DNA of 64,000 nt, taken from positions 1,736,001-1,800,000 of the forward strand of contig NZ_CP118631.1 in the NCBI RefSeq assembly GCF_028993635.1, given 5' to 3'. The position numbers and the translations under genes are program-made. The DNA is from Mucilaginibacter sp. SJ (GTDB lineage: Bacteria; Bacteroidota; Bacteroidia; Sphingobacteriales; Sphingobacteriaceae). The notes below the pieces were generated by a model that made no database searches, was not told where the DNA came from, and saw only the letters and a list, made by a program, of their open reading frames with translations. Shown here in pieces: positions 1 through 9,673 of the stretch (within the stretch, counting starts at the first letter, position 1; every line of letters starts with the position of its first letter).

Positions 1-662
1 TGCTTGTCCCGGTCTTCTTTACTGTTAAAAGTGGTCATGTACATTAAATTAGGCATATGGCTGCCCGCAATAACTTCCGAATAAAAAACGGCATTAAACC
101 CGAGCCGTTTAAACAGGCCTATTTCATCGCCCACATTAAACATGGTTACCTTATTGACATTGTATTTTTCGGTAGGACTTTCGTAGCTGCGCAATTCATA
201 AACCCTATCGGCTTTGTTAGCGGTCAAATTCGGCACCGCTGTTGAAGGCATGCCCGGAAAAGCCTGCAGTATAATAGTTTCCAAACGGGTATAAGGCTGC
301 TCATTGTAAGCAGCGTCAATGTAATCCTTTCCATCGGCAAGGTATGCAGCATCGGCCTGTAACTTTTGATCGATCCCCATTAACTTATCCCATGATTGAA
401 ACGGCGTAAACACATATAGCAGCTTCGCGGTATCTACCTGGCTTATGGGTTTAAATACGCCTACATTTTTAATACCGGCGCGGTGCAGCGCAGGAATATA
501 GGCTTGTTGTAAATATTTTTCAATGGTACTTTCCTGTGCCTGGGTTTTGTAGTGATATATTTTAAGCTGATAATAGTTACGCGCGGGCGCATTTGCCAAT
601 GCCACTGCAGCGATAAATAAACAGGTAAAAAAAGCGATAGATGATTTAACAAAAGGGTTCAT
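1..662 (-). CDS. NIPSNAP family protein (partial, C-terminus outside window)
   Basis: The minus-strand frame opens with ATG at 662 and stays open to the left edge, giving about 220 residues of an incomplete protein. The N-terminus (MNPFVKSSIAFFTCLFIAAV, then ALANAPA) is a Sec signal peptide with an AxA-like cleavage site. The mature start NYYQLKIYHYKTQAQ and the later segment RVYELRSYESPTEKYNVNK are two copies of the ferredoxin-like pattern of NIPSNAP-domain proteins, as is VTMFNVGDEIGLFKRLG. Family members in Bacteroidota are small periplasmic proteins of unclear function, often near sugar-metabolism loci. It lies 33 bp downstream of the hybrid kinase, in the same direction, so cotranscription is possible. 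The family call is fairly firm; the function is unknown. Confidence 0.8.
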   Translation of the reverse strand, partial: MNPFVKSSIAFFTCLFIAAVALANAPARNYYQLKIYHYKTQAQESTIEKYLQQAYIPALHRAGIKNVGVFKPISQVDTAKLLYVFTPFQSWDKLMGIDQKLQADAAYLADGKDYIDAAYNEQPYTRLETIILQAFPGMPSTAVPNLTANKADRVYELRSYESPTEKYNVNKVTMFNVGDEIGLFKRLGFNAVFYSEVIAGSHMPNLMYMTTFNSKEDRDK

Positions 663-694
663 AATGGCCGGGTATTTTCGGAGTAAATATAATG

Positions 695-3600
695 TCAATT
701 CATTAAACTTGTATTATGTCCGTTTATATATTTACCCCATCTTTCAAGCATCTCCATTAGATCCGAAAGTTTCATGGGTTTGCTCAGGTAATCATTCATC
801 CCGGCGTCAATACATGCCTGCTTATCTTCGGGCATGGCGTTTGCGGTCATGGCAATAATTACCGGCTGGTCCTGCATGTTACTGCGGATAAAGCGCGTTG
901 CTTCCAAACCATCCATATCAGGCATTTGCACATCCATCAAAACAAGGTTGTAATGTTTTGTTACCATGGCATTTAACGCGGCATGGCCATTTTCGGCAAT
1001 ATCGGCGCTATAACCCATTTTACTTAACATATGCATAGCAAGTTTCTGATTTATTAAATTATCCTCGGCTATCAGAATGCTCATGGGGTAATTTTTAGCA
1101 AAATCTTTAGAAAACACTGTTTGCACTTGCTGGTACTCAGTTTTAATACCGCTACCGGCCTTTAACTGCTCAACTATATGCTTATGTAACAGATTATGCT
1201 TTGTAGGCTTGGTCAATACCGCGTTAAATACGTTATCTTCCCGTTTACTTTGTTCGCTGCCTATCGAGCTTAATAATACAATGGGCATTTCAGGAAATTT
1301 TTGCTTTACTTCTTTAGCCAGCTGCAGGCCATCCATTTCGGGCATGCTCATATCCGTTATCAGCAGGTCAACATGCTCATCCTGATCGTTAAGCACTTTC
1401 AATGCCTCGGTTGCCGATGCCACAACTACCGGGTCATATTTCCACTGCCTAAGCTGTGTATCAATAATATCGCGGTTGGTAGCATTGTCATCAACAAATA
1501 ATATGCGTTTATTTTCAAGCTCGGTAAGGTTAAGGTAAACGTAATTTCGCTTTACTTTTTGCCCCACTTTTGATTTTATGGTAAACGAGAAAGTAGTTCC
1601 CCTGCCTATTTCACTTTGTACGCTGATTTCGCCGCCCATCAGCTTAACCAGTTTTTCGCTTATAGCCAAACCCAAACCGGTGCCCCCATACTTACGTGTG
1701 GTACTTGAATCAACCTGCGAAAACGGCTTAAACAAACGCTCCAGTTTATCCTCGGCAATGCCGATGCCTGTATCCCTTATTTTAAAGATCAATTCCAGGT
1801 CGTCCTCTTTTTGTTCTTTTACCCCCACCAGTATAAAAACTTCGCCCTGGGTGGTGAATTTCACAGCATTGCCAACCAGGTTGATCAGGATCTGGCGAAG
1901 CCGTATCGAATCGGAAATAATTTGTACCGGCACATTATGCTCAACCTGGTAAACCAGGTCAAGATTTAACCGCGAAGCTTTCTCAGCAAAAACATCCAAA
2001 ACACCTTCTATACAATCGCGCAGGTCAAAATCTTCTTCATCAAGCTCCATATTGCCCGATTCAATTTTAGAGAAGTCAAGAATGTCATTGATAACGGTTA
2101 ACAGGGCATCGCCGCAATTTTTTATGGTTTCGGTATACTCCTCCTGCTCACTGGTAAGCCGGGTACTGGCCAGCAATGTTGCCATACCGATAACCCCGTT
2201 CATAGGCGTCCGGATCTCATGGCTCATGGTAGCCAGGAAAATACTCTTGGCTTTATTGGCGCTTTCGGCTTCTTCACGCGCTTTTTCTGATGCCTCGCGG
2301 GCCAGGCGTTCATTCGCTGTCATTTTCACCAGGCTTTCGGTACGTTCTTTTACCTGGCGTTCCAGTACGGTTTTCTGTGCTTTGAGAAATTTAATCCGGT
2401 ATTTAAAAATAAAGTATACCAAGGCAATTATGGTTACCGCGGCAATTAATTTAAACCACCAGGTTAACCAAAACGGCGGCACAATGGTAATTTTTAATCC
2501 CGCTGAAGGCGGCGACCATAACCCTGACGTATTCTGATATTTTAATTTAAAAGTATATTCGCCCGGTGGCAAATTGGTGTATGAAGCAGTATTCCGGCTT
2601 CCCACATTGTTCCAGTCTGTATCGAAGTTTTCGAGTATGTAACTGTAGTTCTTTTTATCAGATGAAGAATAGTCAAGCGCCGCGTACTGTAATGTAATTA
2701 CGGATTGGGTATAGGATAATTTGATTGATTTGGTATCACTTATATCTTGTTTTAAGGGAGATGGGTCATCCTTGCCGCGGGCAATTTTCACTGTTTTATT
2801 GAACAATTGAAAATTGGTGATAACCAGGGGCATAAAGGCCGATGGTTTTAAGATCTGTGCGGGTGTAAAGGAATTGAAACCATTAATCCCCCCAAAAAAG
2901 ATCCTGCCATCCTTAGTTTGCAGGGCCGAATGTGATTTAAACTCTTCATCCTGTAAACCATCTTCAATAGTATAGTTTTTAAAGGTGTGCTTAACCGGAT
3001 CGTAGTTGGATAAGCCATTATTGGTACTAACCCATATGGTGCCCAGCTTATCTTCGCGCACAGCATAAATAACATCGCTTGGTAAGCCATTTTTGGTTGT
3101 AAACGCCGTAAAATGTTTGGTAACAGGGTTAAATAGATTAAGCCCCGAAAGTGTACTGATCCAGATGCGGCCCTTACTATCCTCAAACAAATCGGGGACG
3201 CTGTTATTGCTGATGCTGTTACGCTTCTCGTCGTGCTGAAACCGGGTGAAGGTACCTGTTTTCCTATCCATCAAATTCAGGCCGGCATCAAAGGTGCCAA
3301 CCCAAAAGTTACCATTGCGATCCTCGAGCAGGGAATATATCCTATCGCTGCTGATACTTTTAGGATCATTAGGATCGTAATTAAAAGCCGAAAATGTACC
3401 CGATCTTTCGTCATACAGATCGAGACCGCCGTTATAGGTGCCTACCCAAATGCGGTTGTCGCGGGTTTGGGTAAGGGCATAAACATTATTATTGCTTAAG
3501 CTGCCGGGTTTTGCCATGTCATGTTTAAAGCCGGTAAACTTGCCTGTGCGGGGATTAAACCGGCACAAACCATCAGCCCAGGTACCTATCCAAAAATCTC

Positions 3601-4885
3601 CTTTAAAATCCTGGATGATGTTCAATACATAATTTCCTGCCAAACTATTGGCATTAGCCGGATCATTCATATAGTGTTCAACAGTACCATCCTTGTTAAA
3701 CACATTAACGCCGCCCCCGTCGGTACCTACCCAAATATTACTATCCTGATCTTCGTGCAAACAAAGTACAAAATTATTGGCCAGGCTATTTGGCGATGAG
3801 CTATGCCTGAAATGCGAAAAACTTTCGGTACTGCGCTTATACAGGTTAATGCCGCCGCTAAATGCCCCAAGCCACATATTCCCCATCCTATCCCGGCAAA
3901 TACTGTAAATGGAATTACCATTCATACTGCCCCTGTCAATATCATCATGCTTATAGGCTGTTATTTTTCCGGTTACAGGGTTCAGGATATTAACGCCATT
4001 ATTTTCGGTACCTACCCACAAATTACCGTTCAGGTCCATGTTTAATGCTAAAACACTATATCCTGAATTAGAGCCGGAATCTTTTTTACTCTCAAGGTAA
4101 TGTTTAAATGTGCCTTTTCCCGGGTCAAATAAATTGAGCCCGCCATCTTCCGTCCCTATCCATAACCTGCCCTCAATATCCTCGTATATAGTAATTACAT
4201 ACCCTCCTGAAATACTGGCGTTTATCCCCGGCTGGCTTTGATATCGTGTAAAAGTTTCCTTCTTTCTGTCAAAAAGGTTAAGGCCGTGGCTCAGGGTACC
4301 AACCCATAAACGGTGTTTGGAGTCTTCCTTTAACGCGGTTACATCATCGTCACTTAATGACGACAGGTCGGCCTCGTTGTGTTTATAATGGGTAAATTTA
4401 TTTTGATAGATATCAAACCGGTCGAGCCCGCCTTTTTGGCTGCCTATCCACAAAATGCCATCATGATCAAATATCAGCCTGTTTACAAAATTGCTTGAGA
4501 TGCTGTTTGAATTGGCGCTGTCATGAAAGTAATGTATAAACTTACCTGTTTTGCGGTCGAGCTTATTTAAGCCAAAAAGCGTGGCCAGCCATATGTTGCC
4601 CTCTTTATCTTCGGCAATGTCTGATATCAGGTTACTGCTTAATGAATTATCATCCTGGATACTGTGCTTATATATCACAAAGCTATACCCGTCATACCGG
4701 TTAAGGCCGTCGCGGGTACCTATCCACATAAAACCCCGGCTATCCTGAATTATGGTACTCACATTAATTTGTGATAAGCCCTCCCGGGTGCCGATATGCT
4801 CAAACTTAAGGTTCCTATCTTGCGCAAACCCGTTTCGGGTAATCAACAAGGCAACCACAACAAACAAATATTTATAGATATTCAA
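695..4885 (-). CDS. Hybrid sensor histidine kinase with two-component propeller and two receiver domains
   Basis: This 1396-residue protein starts at a TTG codon, giving a signal peptide ([26 protein letters not shown]). Residues about 25-740 are repeated propeller blades (recurring IWIGT, LWVGT and GLNLFD patterns). A Y_Y_Y domain follows (about 745-800) and then a membrane segment near 810-830. The HisKA H-box [13 protein letters not shown] has its His near residue 888. The HATPase has [11 protein letters not shown] and [12 protein letters not shown]. Two receivers follow, with phospho-acceptor Asp near 1177 ([13 protein letters not shown]) and 1316 ([13 protein letters not shown]). Unlike classical HTCS regulators there is no C-terminal AraC helix-turn-helix; it ends 40-odd residues after the second receiver. 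The propeller probably senses a periplasmic carbohydrate. It lies just downstream of the sugar-oxidation cluster but beyond that cluster's terminator, so a regulatory link is only inferred. Confidence 0.93.
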   Translation of the reverse strand: MNIYKYLFVVVALLITRNGFAQDRNLKFEHIGTREGLSQINVSTIIQDSRGFMWIGTRDGLNRYDGYSFVIYKHSIQDDNSLSSNLISDIAEDKEGNIWLATLFGLNKLDRKTGKFIHYFHDSANSNSISSNFVNRLIFDHDGILWIGSQKGGLDRFDIYQNKFTHYKHNEADLSSLSDDDVTALKEDSKHRLWVGTLSHGLNLFDRKKETFTRYQSQPGINASISGGYVITIYEDIEGRLWIGTEDGGLNLFDPGKGTFKHYLESKKDSGSNSGYSVLALNMDLNGNLWVGTENNGVNILNPVTGKITAYKHDDIDRGSMNGNSIYSICRDRMGNMWLGAFSGGINLYKRSTESFSHFRHSSSPNSLANNFVLCLHEDQDSNIWVGTDGGGVNVFNKDGTVEHYMNDPANANSLAGNYVLNIIQDFKGDFWIGTWADGLCRFNPRTGKFTGFKHDMAKPGSLSNNNVYALTQTRDNRIWVGTYNGGLDLYDERSGTFSAFNYDPNDPKSISSDRIYSLLEDRNGNFWVGTFDAGLNLMDRKTGTFTRFQHDEKRNSISNNSVPDLFEDSKGRIWISTLSGLNLFNPVTKHFTAFTTKNGLPSDVIYAVREDKLGTIWVSTNNGLSNYDPVKHTFKNYTIEDGLQDEEFKSHSALQTKDGRIFFGGINGFNSFTPAQILKPSAFMPLVITNFQLFNKTVKIARGKDDPSPLKQDISDTKSIKLSYTQSVITLQYAALDYSSSDKKNYSYILENFDTDWNNVGSRNTASYTNLPPGEYTFKLKYQNTSGLWSPPSAGLKITIVPPFWLTWWFKLIAAVTIIALVYFIFKYRIKFLKAQKTVLERQVKERTESLVKMTANERLAREASEKAREEAESANKAKSIFLATMSHEIRTPMNGVIGMATLLASTRLTSEQEEYTETIKNCGDALLTVINDILDFSKIESGNMELDEEDFDLRDCIEGVLDVFAEKASRLNLDLVYQVEHNVPVQIISDSIRLRQILINLVGNAVKFTTQGEVFILVGVKEQKEDDLELIFKIRDTGIGIAEDKLERLFKPFSQVDSSTTRKYGGTGLGLAISEKLVKLMGGEISVQSEIGRGTTFSFTIKSKVGQKVKRNYVYLNLTELENKRILFVDDNATNRDIIDTQLRQWKYDPVVVASATEALKVLNDQDEHVDLLITDMSMPEMDGLQLAKEVKQKFPEMPIVLLSSIGSEQSKREDNVFNAVLTKPTKHNLLHKHIVEQLKAGSGIKTEYQQVQTVFSKDFAKNYPMSILIAEDNLINQKLAMHMLSKMGYSADIAENGHAALNAMVTKHYNLVLMDVQMPDMDGLEATRFIRSNMQDQPVIIAMTANAMPEDKQACIDAGMNDYLSKPMKLSDLMEMLERWGKYINGHNTSLMN

Positions 4886-5127
4886 AATAACAGGCGGTGT
4901 TGAGTTTTAATTTTCGTGAAAATCCGTTCCTTAAAAAGAGAAACAGAATGGTTTATAGTTAACTTATACGGCTATAATATTTATAAGTTTAATGTAGACA
5001 AAAAAAAGCAATGATATAAAAACTGAAAGCGAAATACACAAAGACCAAAGCTAACAGACTGATTAGTAAATACACTATGTAAATAGCGACAGCGCTTAGC
5101 AACCGTAGATTTCGCCTTTAAATATCA
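4886..5127. other. AT-rich intergenic region upstream of hybrid kinase
   Basis: AT-rich spacer between the hybrid kinase start and the terminator of the DUF1080 gene. It presumably carries the kinase promoter on the minus strand, but I see no convincing match to the Bacteroidota promoter consensus. No ORF with coding character and no RNA gene was recognised. Confidence 0.5.
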
Positions 5128-5160
5128 TAAAAAAAGCCTCCCGGCATTACCGGGAGGCTT
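5128..5160 (-). terminator. Rho-independent terminator closing the sugar-oxidation cluster
   Basis: An 11-bp perfect stem (aagcctcccgg / ccgggaggctt) with a 5-nt loop is followed, on the minus strand, by a run of six or seven T. It lies 30 bp after the stop of the DUF1080 gene and so marks the 3' end of the minus-strand cluster. Confidence 0.88.
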
Positions 5161-5189
5161 ATCATATTTTCAAAAATTAGTAGCGCTGC

Positions 5190-5960
5190 TTACAGCTCTC
5201 TTACCCAAATATTGCGGAAGCTAAGCGGTTCGCTCTTATCGCCATGGGCCTGTAACTTAATTGGCGACGGGCCATGTTTTTTGCCTTCGTACGATGGTTT
5301 TCCGATGTATTGTGTAGGACCAAGCAGCGCAAAATTATTTTCAACCAGTACACCATTGAAAAATACGGTAGCCCTTGCTGCCGATTTCAATGAACCGTCT
5401 TCATTAAATACAGGGGCGGTCCAAATTACATCATAAACATTCCACTCGCCGGGTTTACGACCAGGGTTTGCCAGTGGGATCACTTGCTTATACAAGCTGC
5501 CTGCCATGCCGTTAACATAAGTTTTGTTTTCGTACGAATCTAAAACCTGTAGCTCATAGCCTGCGTCACCTTTACCTATCGAAGCTAAGAACACGCCGCT
5601 ATTGCCGCGGGCCTGTCCGCTGCCTGTAATGTTTGCAGGCACTTTCCACTCAATGTGCAGTTGGTAGTTGCCAAAACTTTTTTTAGTTTCGATGTTACCG
5701 GTAGCTTTATTTACGGTAAGTACATCACCTTTAACCAGCCATTTAGCCGGAGTTTTATCTTCAACAGAAACCCATTCGTCAAGGCCTTTACCGTTAAACA
5801 AAATAATTGCGTCTGAAGGGGCATCGCCTAAATTTTTGCCCGGTGTAACTACCTTAGGTACCGGCTCCCAAATCTCGGTGTCTTCCGGTTTGGCATTTTG
5901 CGCGTTTGCCATGAAGCAGCTGCCTGCTAAAAGGGCGGTTAGTATTAATGGATATTTCAT
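5190..5960 (-). CDS. DUF1080 protein (3-keto-disaccharide hydrolase family)
   Basis: 256 residues with a Sec signal peptide (MKYPLILTALLAGSCFMANA). The body is a concanavalin-like jelly-roll of the DUF1080 family: FNGKGLDEWVSVEDK near the start, NYQLHIEWKVP, a GNSGVFL motif, YELQVLDSYENKTY, and a closing SFRNIWVREL. Pfam names the family 3-keto-disaccharide hydrolase; members hydrolyse or eliminate across glycosidic bonds of C3-oxidised sugars. It is the last gene of the minus-strand cluster, 18 bp after a xylose-isomerase-like protein, which agrees with a keto-glycoside pathway. The family call is firm; the substrate is unknown. Confidence 0.92.
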   Translation of the reverse strand: MKYPLILTALLAGSCFMANAQNAKPEDTEIWEPVPKVVTPGKNLGDAPSDAIILFNGKGLDEWVSVEDKTPAKWLVKGDVLTVNKATGNIETKKSFGNYQLHIEWKVPANITGSGQARGNSGVFLASIGKGDAGYELQVLDSYENKTYVNGMAGSLYKQVIPLANPGRKPGEWNVYDVIWTAPVFNEDGSLKSAARATVFFNGVLVENNFALLGPTQYIGKPSYEGKKHGPSPIKLQAHGDKSEPLSFRNIWVREL

Positions 5961-5978
5961 CTCTCTAAAATAATTGGT

Positions 5979-6854
5979 TTAAACGTGAAGCGTATTTTTA
6001 AGGTATGAAGCACTTTTTGCAATGCTCACATACGGATCAATATTGGTATAGTTTTCCTGCTCAACAATAAAGTGCTTAATGCCCGCAAGTTTAGCTTTAC
6101 CCAATATGGTTTTGAAGTCGATATCACCGTTACCTATTTCTGTATTTAGTTCGGCATTGGTTTTATCCCTGTCTTTAACATGCACAAAAGCGAAACGGCC
6201 GGGGTGTTTTTCAAAAATCTCAACCGGGTTTTTACCGGCGCGTACTACCCAGTAAAGATCCATTTCCATGGCCACCAGTTTAGGGTCGGTGTTGTTAAGT
6301 ACTACATCGTAAAAAGTAGTATCACCGACAGGCGCCCACTCAAAGTTGTGGTTATGGTAACCTAATTTTAAGCCCGATGCTTTCAGGATCCCGGCAATCT
6401 TATTCATTTTCTCGGCAACGCCTTTGCAGTCGTCAACCGTTTTAATAAAGTTGTGGTTTAAAGAAGGGATAATAATATGTGACTGGCCAATGGTATTGGC
6501 AACCTCAATGTATGCGTTCAGGTCGTCAGTTTTACCAGAGCCAAAGTATTCGTCCAGTCCATAATGACCGCTTGGAGTTGTTAAGCCATTATCTTTTAAA
6601 AGCTGACTAAATTCTTTACCTTTTAATCCCCAATAACCGGTTTCTTTGTTAAAACCAAAGGTTTCAACTTCGTTATAACCGGCTTTTGCTACTTGTGCAA
6701 TAACACCTTTTACATCTTTGGGTAACTGATCGCGCAGGCTATACAATTGCAGGCCCACTTTATTTGAAGCTTTCGCCGATACCAATTTCGGCGCAAGCAT
6801 TGCGCCTGCGGCCATTAATCCGGCTTGTGCTAAAAATGTTCTTCTGGTTGTCAT
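5979..6854 (-). CDS. Tat-exported sugar phosphate isomerase/epimerase-like TIM barrel
   Basis: 291 residues. The N-terminus MTTRRTFLAQAGLMAAGAML is a twin-arginine signal (RRTFLAQ) ending in a VSAKA-type cleavage site. The body is an AP-endonuclease-2/xylose-isomerase-like TIM barrel: GLQLYSLRDQL, HIIIPSLNHNF, LGYHNHNFEW, AMEMDLYWVVRAG, FAFVHVKDRDK and HFIVEQENY supply the usual His, Glu and Asp metal ligands. Despite the name, relatives in keto-glycoside loci may act as lyases or epimerases of 3-keto-sugars. A putative 50-bp spacer separates it from the gene upstream; DUF1080 follows 18 bp downstream. The specific reaction cannot be read from sequence. Confidence 0.88.
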   Translation of the reverse strand: MTTRRTFLAQAGLMAAGAMLAPKLVSAKASNKVGLQLYSLRDQLPKDVKGVIAQVAKAGYNEVETFGFNKETGYWGLKGKEFSQLLKDNGLTTPSGHYGLDEYFGSGKTDDLNAYIEVANTIGQSHIIIPSLNHNFIKTVDDCKGVAEKMNKIAGILKASGLKLGYHNHNFEWAPVGDTTFYDVVLNNTDPKLVAMEMDLYWVVRAGKNPVEIFEKHPGRFAFVHVKDRDKTNAELNTEIGNGDIDFKTILGKAKLAGIKHFIVEQENYTNIDPYVSIAKSASYLKNTLHV

Positions 6855-6904
6855 GTATTTGTTTTATTAGTTTAGCTTTTTAGAGTGATAAGGTGATGTA
6901 AGGT

Positions 6905-7798
6905 TTAAACATCACAAATATGCACCGCCTTTTTAAGCGAAGCTATTTTGTCCTTCTGTTTTGGGATGAACTCCTGGGCTACAAAGCCTTTATGCCCTAC
7001 CTCCACAATGGCACGCATAATGGCCGGGTAGTAAAGTTCCTGGGTTTCATCAATCTCGTTACGGCCGGGAACACCGCCGGTATGGTAATGAGCGATGTAC
7101 TGATGATTAGCGCGGATATTGCGGATCACATCGCCTTCGTCAATCTGCATATGATAGATATCATACAGCAATTTAAAGTTTTCTGAACCAAGCCTGCGGC
7201 AAAGTTCGGCGCCCCACTCTACCCTGTCGCACTGGTAATCTTTGTGATCAATTTTGCTGTTCAGCAGTTCCATTACCAATATTACGTTGTGTTTTTCGGC
7301 AAGGGCAACCATAGGTTTCAAGCCTTCAACGCAATTATTCCAGCCTTCCTCATCGGTTTTACCGCGACGGCTGCCGCTAAAGCAGATCAGGTTTTTATAA
7401 CCCGCCTCTGCCACCAGCGGGATCATTTTGGTATAATTTTCATGCAGTTTGGCATGAAACTGTTTATCACCAAAACCATCGGTAAGGTTGATCTCGGCAC
7501 CATTGCACATAGATGAGAACAAGCCGTATTTTTTTAGTGTAGGCCAGTCTGAAGGGCCAACCAGATCGATCCCTTTTATGCCGATATCCTTAGCGGCGGC
7601 ACAAAGTTGATCTACCGTAAAATCGCCGTAACACCAGCGGCATACAGCATGGTTAATATTGCCTTTGAGCTTATCATCAGCCTGCATATGTTTTTCAGTT
7701 TCGGTGGTAAATGAAGATAATACACCCGACGCGCCAATTGCCGCCGTGCCCGCGATCATGCTTTTGATAGCCGACCGCCTGTTTTGATTTGATGCCAT
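6905..7798 (-). CDS. Tat-exported hydroxypyruvate-isomerase-like TIM barrel protein
   Basis: 297 residues with a twin-arginine leader (NRRSAIKSMIAGTAAIGASG). The body resembles the hydroxypyruvate isomerase branch of the xylose-isomerase-like superfamily: HAVCRWCYGDFTVDQLC at the start of the barrel, KGIDLVGPSDWPTLKKYGL, VILVMELLNSKIDHKDY with the catalytic Glu, LLYDIYHMQIDEGD, and IAHYHTGGVPGRNEID. Its export is unusual for a hydroxypyruvate isomerase and points to a periplasmic sugar substrate. It starts 2 bp after the stop of the nucleoside-symporter-like transporter, so the two are translationally close. Family call good, substrate unknown. Confidence 0.87.
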   Translation of the reverse strand: MASNQNRRSAIKSMIAGTAAIGASGVLSSFTTETEKHMQADDKLKGNINHAVCRWCYGDFTVDQLCAAAKDIGIKGIDLVGPSDWPTLKKYGLFSSMCNGAEINLTDGFGDKQFHAKLHENYTKMIPLVAEAGYKNLICFSGSRRGKTDEEGWNNCVEGLKPMVALAEKHNVILVMELLNSKIDHKDYQCDRVEWGAELCRRLGSENFKLLYDIYHMQIDEGDVIRNIRANHQYIAHYHTGGVPGRNEIDETQELYYPAIMRAIVEVGHKGFVAQEFIPKQKDKIASLKKAVHICDV

Positions 7799-7800
7799 AA

Positions 7801-9051
7801 TTATATTTCGGTTTGTGCTGATGGTTCCTGAATATCCAAACCTGGTTTTGTGGCCATGCTTGTTTTATCTTTAAATAAAGCGAGGAATAATATCAATACC
7901 ACAGCGGCAATACCTGCAGGTATAAGCCAAATGGTTTGCCAGTTATGTGATGTATCGGATACTTTCCAATGATCAACAATAGGGCCTGAAATGTACGAAC
8001 CTATAAGCATACCTACGCCATAAGTAGCTAAGGTAATAAAGCCCTGGGCCGCGCTTTTAAAACGCTCGCCCGCTAAATTATCGGTATAGATCTGCCCGGT
8101 TACAAAGAAGAAATCGTAACAGATACCATGCATTACTATACCCGCAATAAGCATCCAGTAGCTTGAACCTGCGTCGCCGTAGGCAAAGAATATATACCGC
8201 AGTACCCAGGCCAGCATACCGATAGCCAGCATTTTTTTTACACCGAACCGCACAAAAAACAAAGGCATCGCCGCCATGAACGCCAGCTCGGATACCTGCC
8301 CCATGGCCTGTACACCGGCAGCGGCTTTAACGCCCACTTCATTTAAAAAAGGGTTGGTAAAGTTGTAGTAAAACGCCAAGGGCACACATATGGCTACCGA
8401 CGCCAAAAAGAAAATTAAATACGACCTGTTTTTTAATAAGCTGATTGAATCTAAGCCAATGATATCGCCAAATGTGGTCTTCTGCCCTCTTTTTACCGGA
8501 GGGGTATCAGGCAATGTAAAGCTCAATAAACCCAATATGAGGGATGCTATTGATGCCATTTTGAAGGTGAGCACAAGCGTTCCGCTTTTTTCCCATCCTA
8601 ATAAGCCGATAACTATACCTGCAATGATCCACCCTGCTGTTCCGAATACCCTGATTAAAGGAAACTCTTTACTTGGGTTTTGCATCTGCTTAAATGAAAC
8701 CGAATTTACCAGTGCCAGTGTTGGCATGTAAATGATCATGTAAAACAGGATATTAGGATAAAACTTATCAAAATCAGCTATGGTAGTTGCATAATAAAGT
8801 GAGGCCGCGCCCAACAGGTGCAGTACACCCAGAATCCTTTGTGCCGAAAAATACTTATCAGCAATAAGTCCGATAACAAAAGGGGCTATAATAGCACCTA
8901 ACGATTGCGTTGCGTAAGCACCCGCATTTTGTGTGCCGGTAGCCTTTAACGTAACTGTTAAATAAGTGCCCATTGTTACAAACCACGCTCCCCAGATAAA
9001 GAACTCCAGGAACATCATTGTTGAAAGTTTTACCCTAATTCCGATATTCAT
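7801..9051 (-). CDS. MFS transporter, nucleoside:H+ symporter-like
   Basis: 416 residues with about 12 hydrophobic segments. The start MNIGIRVKLSTMMFLEFFIW followed by GAWFVTMGTYL is characteristic of the NHS/NupG-XapB branch of the major facilitator superfamily, as are SLGAIIAPFVIGLIADKYF and the later GICYDFFFVTGQIYTD. In Bacteroidota such proteins often sit in sugar-catabolic clusters and need not carry nucleosides. Here it lies between cytochrome c and the hydroxypyruvate-isomerase-like gene, so uptake of a processed sugar is a reasonable inference. Confidence 0.88.
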   Translation of the reverse strand: MNIGIRVKLSTMMFLEFFIWGAWFVTMGTYLTVTLKATGTQNAGAYATQSLGAIIAPFVIGLIADKYFSAQRILGVLHLLGAASLYYATTIADFDKFYPNILFYMIIYMPTLALVNSVSFKQMQNPSKEFPLIRVFGTAGWIIAGIVIGLLGWEKSGTLVLTFKMASIASLILGLLSFTLPDTPPVKRGQKTTFGDIIGLDSISLLKNRSYLIFFLASVAICVPLAFYYNFTNPFLNEVGVKAAAGVQAMGQVSELAFMAAMPLFFVRFGVKKMLAIGMLAWVLRYIFFAYGDAGSSYWMLIAGIVMHGICYDFFFVTGQIYTDNLAGERFKSAAQGFITLATYGVGMLIGSYISGPIVDHWKVSDTSHNWQTIWLIPAGIAAVVLILFLALFKDKTSMATKPGLDIQEPSAQTEI

Positions 9052-9088
9052 AATTATATTTTAAAGCCAGACTGACTTATCCTTCTCG

Positions 9089-9532
9089 TTATTTTTTTAA
9101 TGATAAAATATATTTAACGATTTCTTTGGCATCGCTTTCAGGCAATGAAGGGTGCGGGGTCATGGCTATGTTGCCCCAGTTGCCGCTACCGCCGGCGATG
9201 ATCTTTTTAGCCAACATTTCGATATTAGCATCTGAAGCTTCGTATTTACCTGCTATATCCTGAAATGCAGGGCCAATAACTTTGGTGTCAACTTTATGAC
9301 AGGTGCTGCAATCTAACGTTGCAATTAATTTTTCGCCGGCTGATGAACCTGCAGAACCACCTGCCGGCTCGGTACCTGTTTTTGCCACTACAGTATCGGC
9401 ATCAGAGTTGGCAGCTTTAGCTGATTGGTTTGCGCCGTTAGTGCTATCGCTACCGCCGGTGCTTTTTGATGAATTTCCGCCACAGGCAGCAAAAGCCGCG
9501 CTGATACAAAGAATAACGAATACTTTTTTCAT
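9089..9532 (-). CDS. Lipoprotein c-type cytochrome
   Basis: 147 residues. A lipoprotein signal peptide (MKKVFVILCISAAFAAC, lipobox FAAC) is followed by a Gly/Ser/Ala-rich linker of about 50 residues. A single-haem class I cytochrome c domain follows, with CSTCHK as the haem-attachment CxxCH and an axial-Met candidate in GNIAMTPHPSLPE. The C-terminus DAKEIVKYILSLKK matches the last helix of the family. As a membrane-anchored periplasmic electron carrier inside a cluster with two GMC dehydrogenases, it is the natural electron acceptor for their subunit-3 partners (inference). Confidence 0.93.
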   Translation of the reverse strand: MKKVFVILCISAAFAACGGNSSKSTGGSDSTNGANQSAKAANSDADTVVAKTGTEPAGGSAGSSAGEKLIATLDCSTCHKVDTKVIGPAFQDIAGKYEASDANIEMLAKKIIAGGSGNWGNIAMTPHPSLPESDAKEIVKYILSLKK

Positions 9533-9673
9533 AAGAGTTTAATTGTTGTTTTCGATGATAACCTAACAGAAAACCTGTTCATTAACAATGCCCTGCTGTT
9601 TTTCATCATGTAATTTTAATTGGGTTGGTTAATGAGGCGAAAATTACAACTTTTTATCATAATTAAAGCCTCA

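Noticed and set aside
2052..2537. 161-residue plus-strand ORF inside the hybrid kinase
   Set aside because: Opposite-strand shadow of the HisKA region; no independent coding signature.
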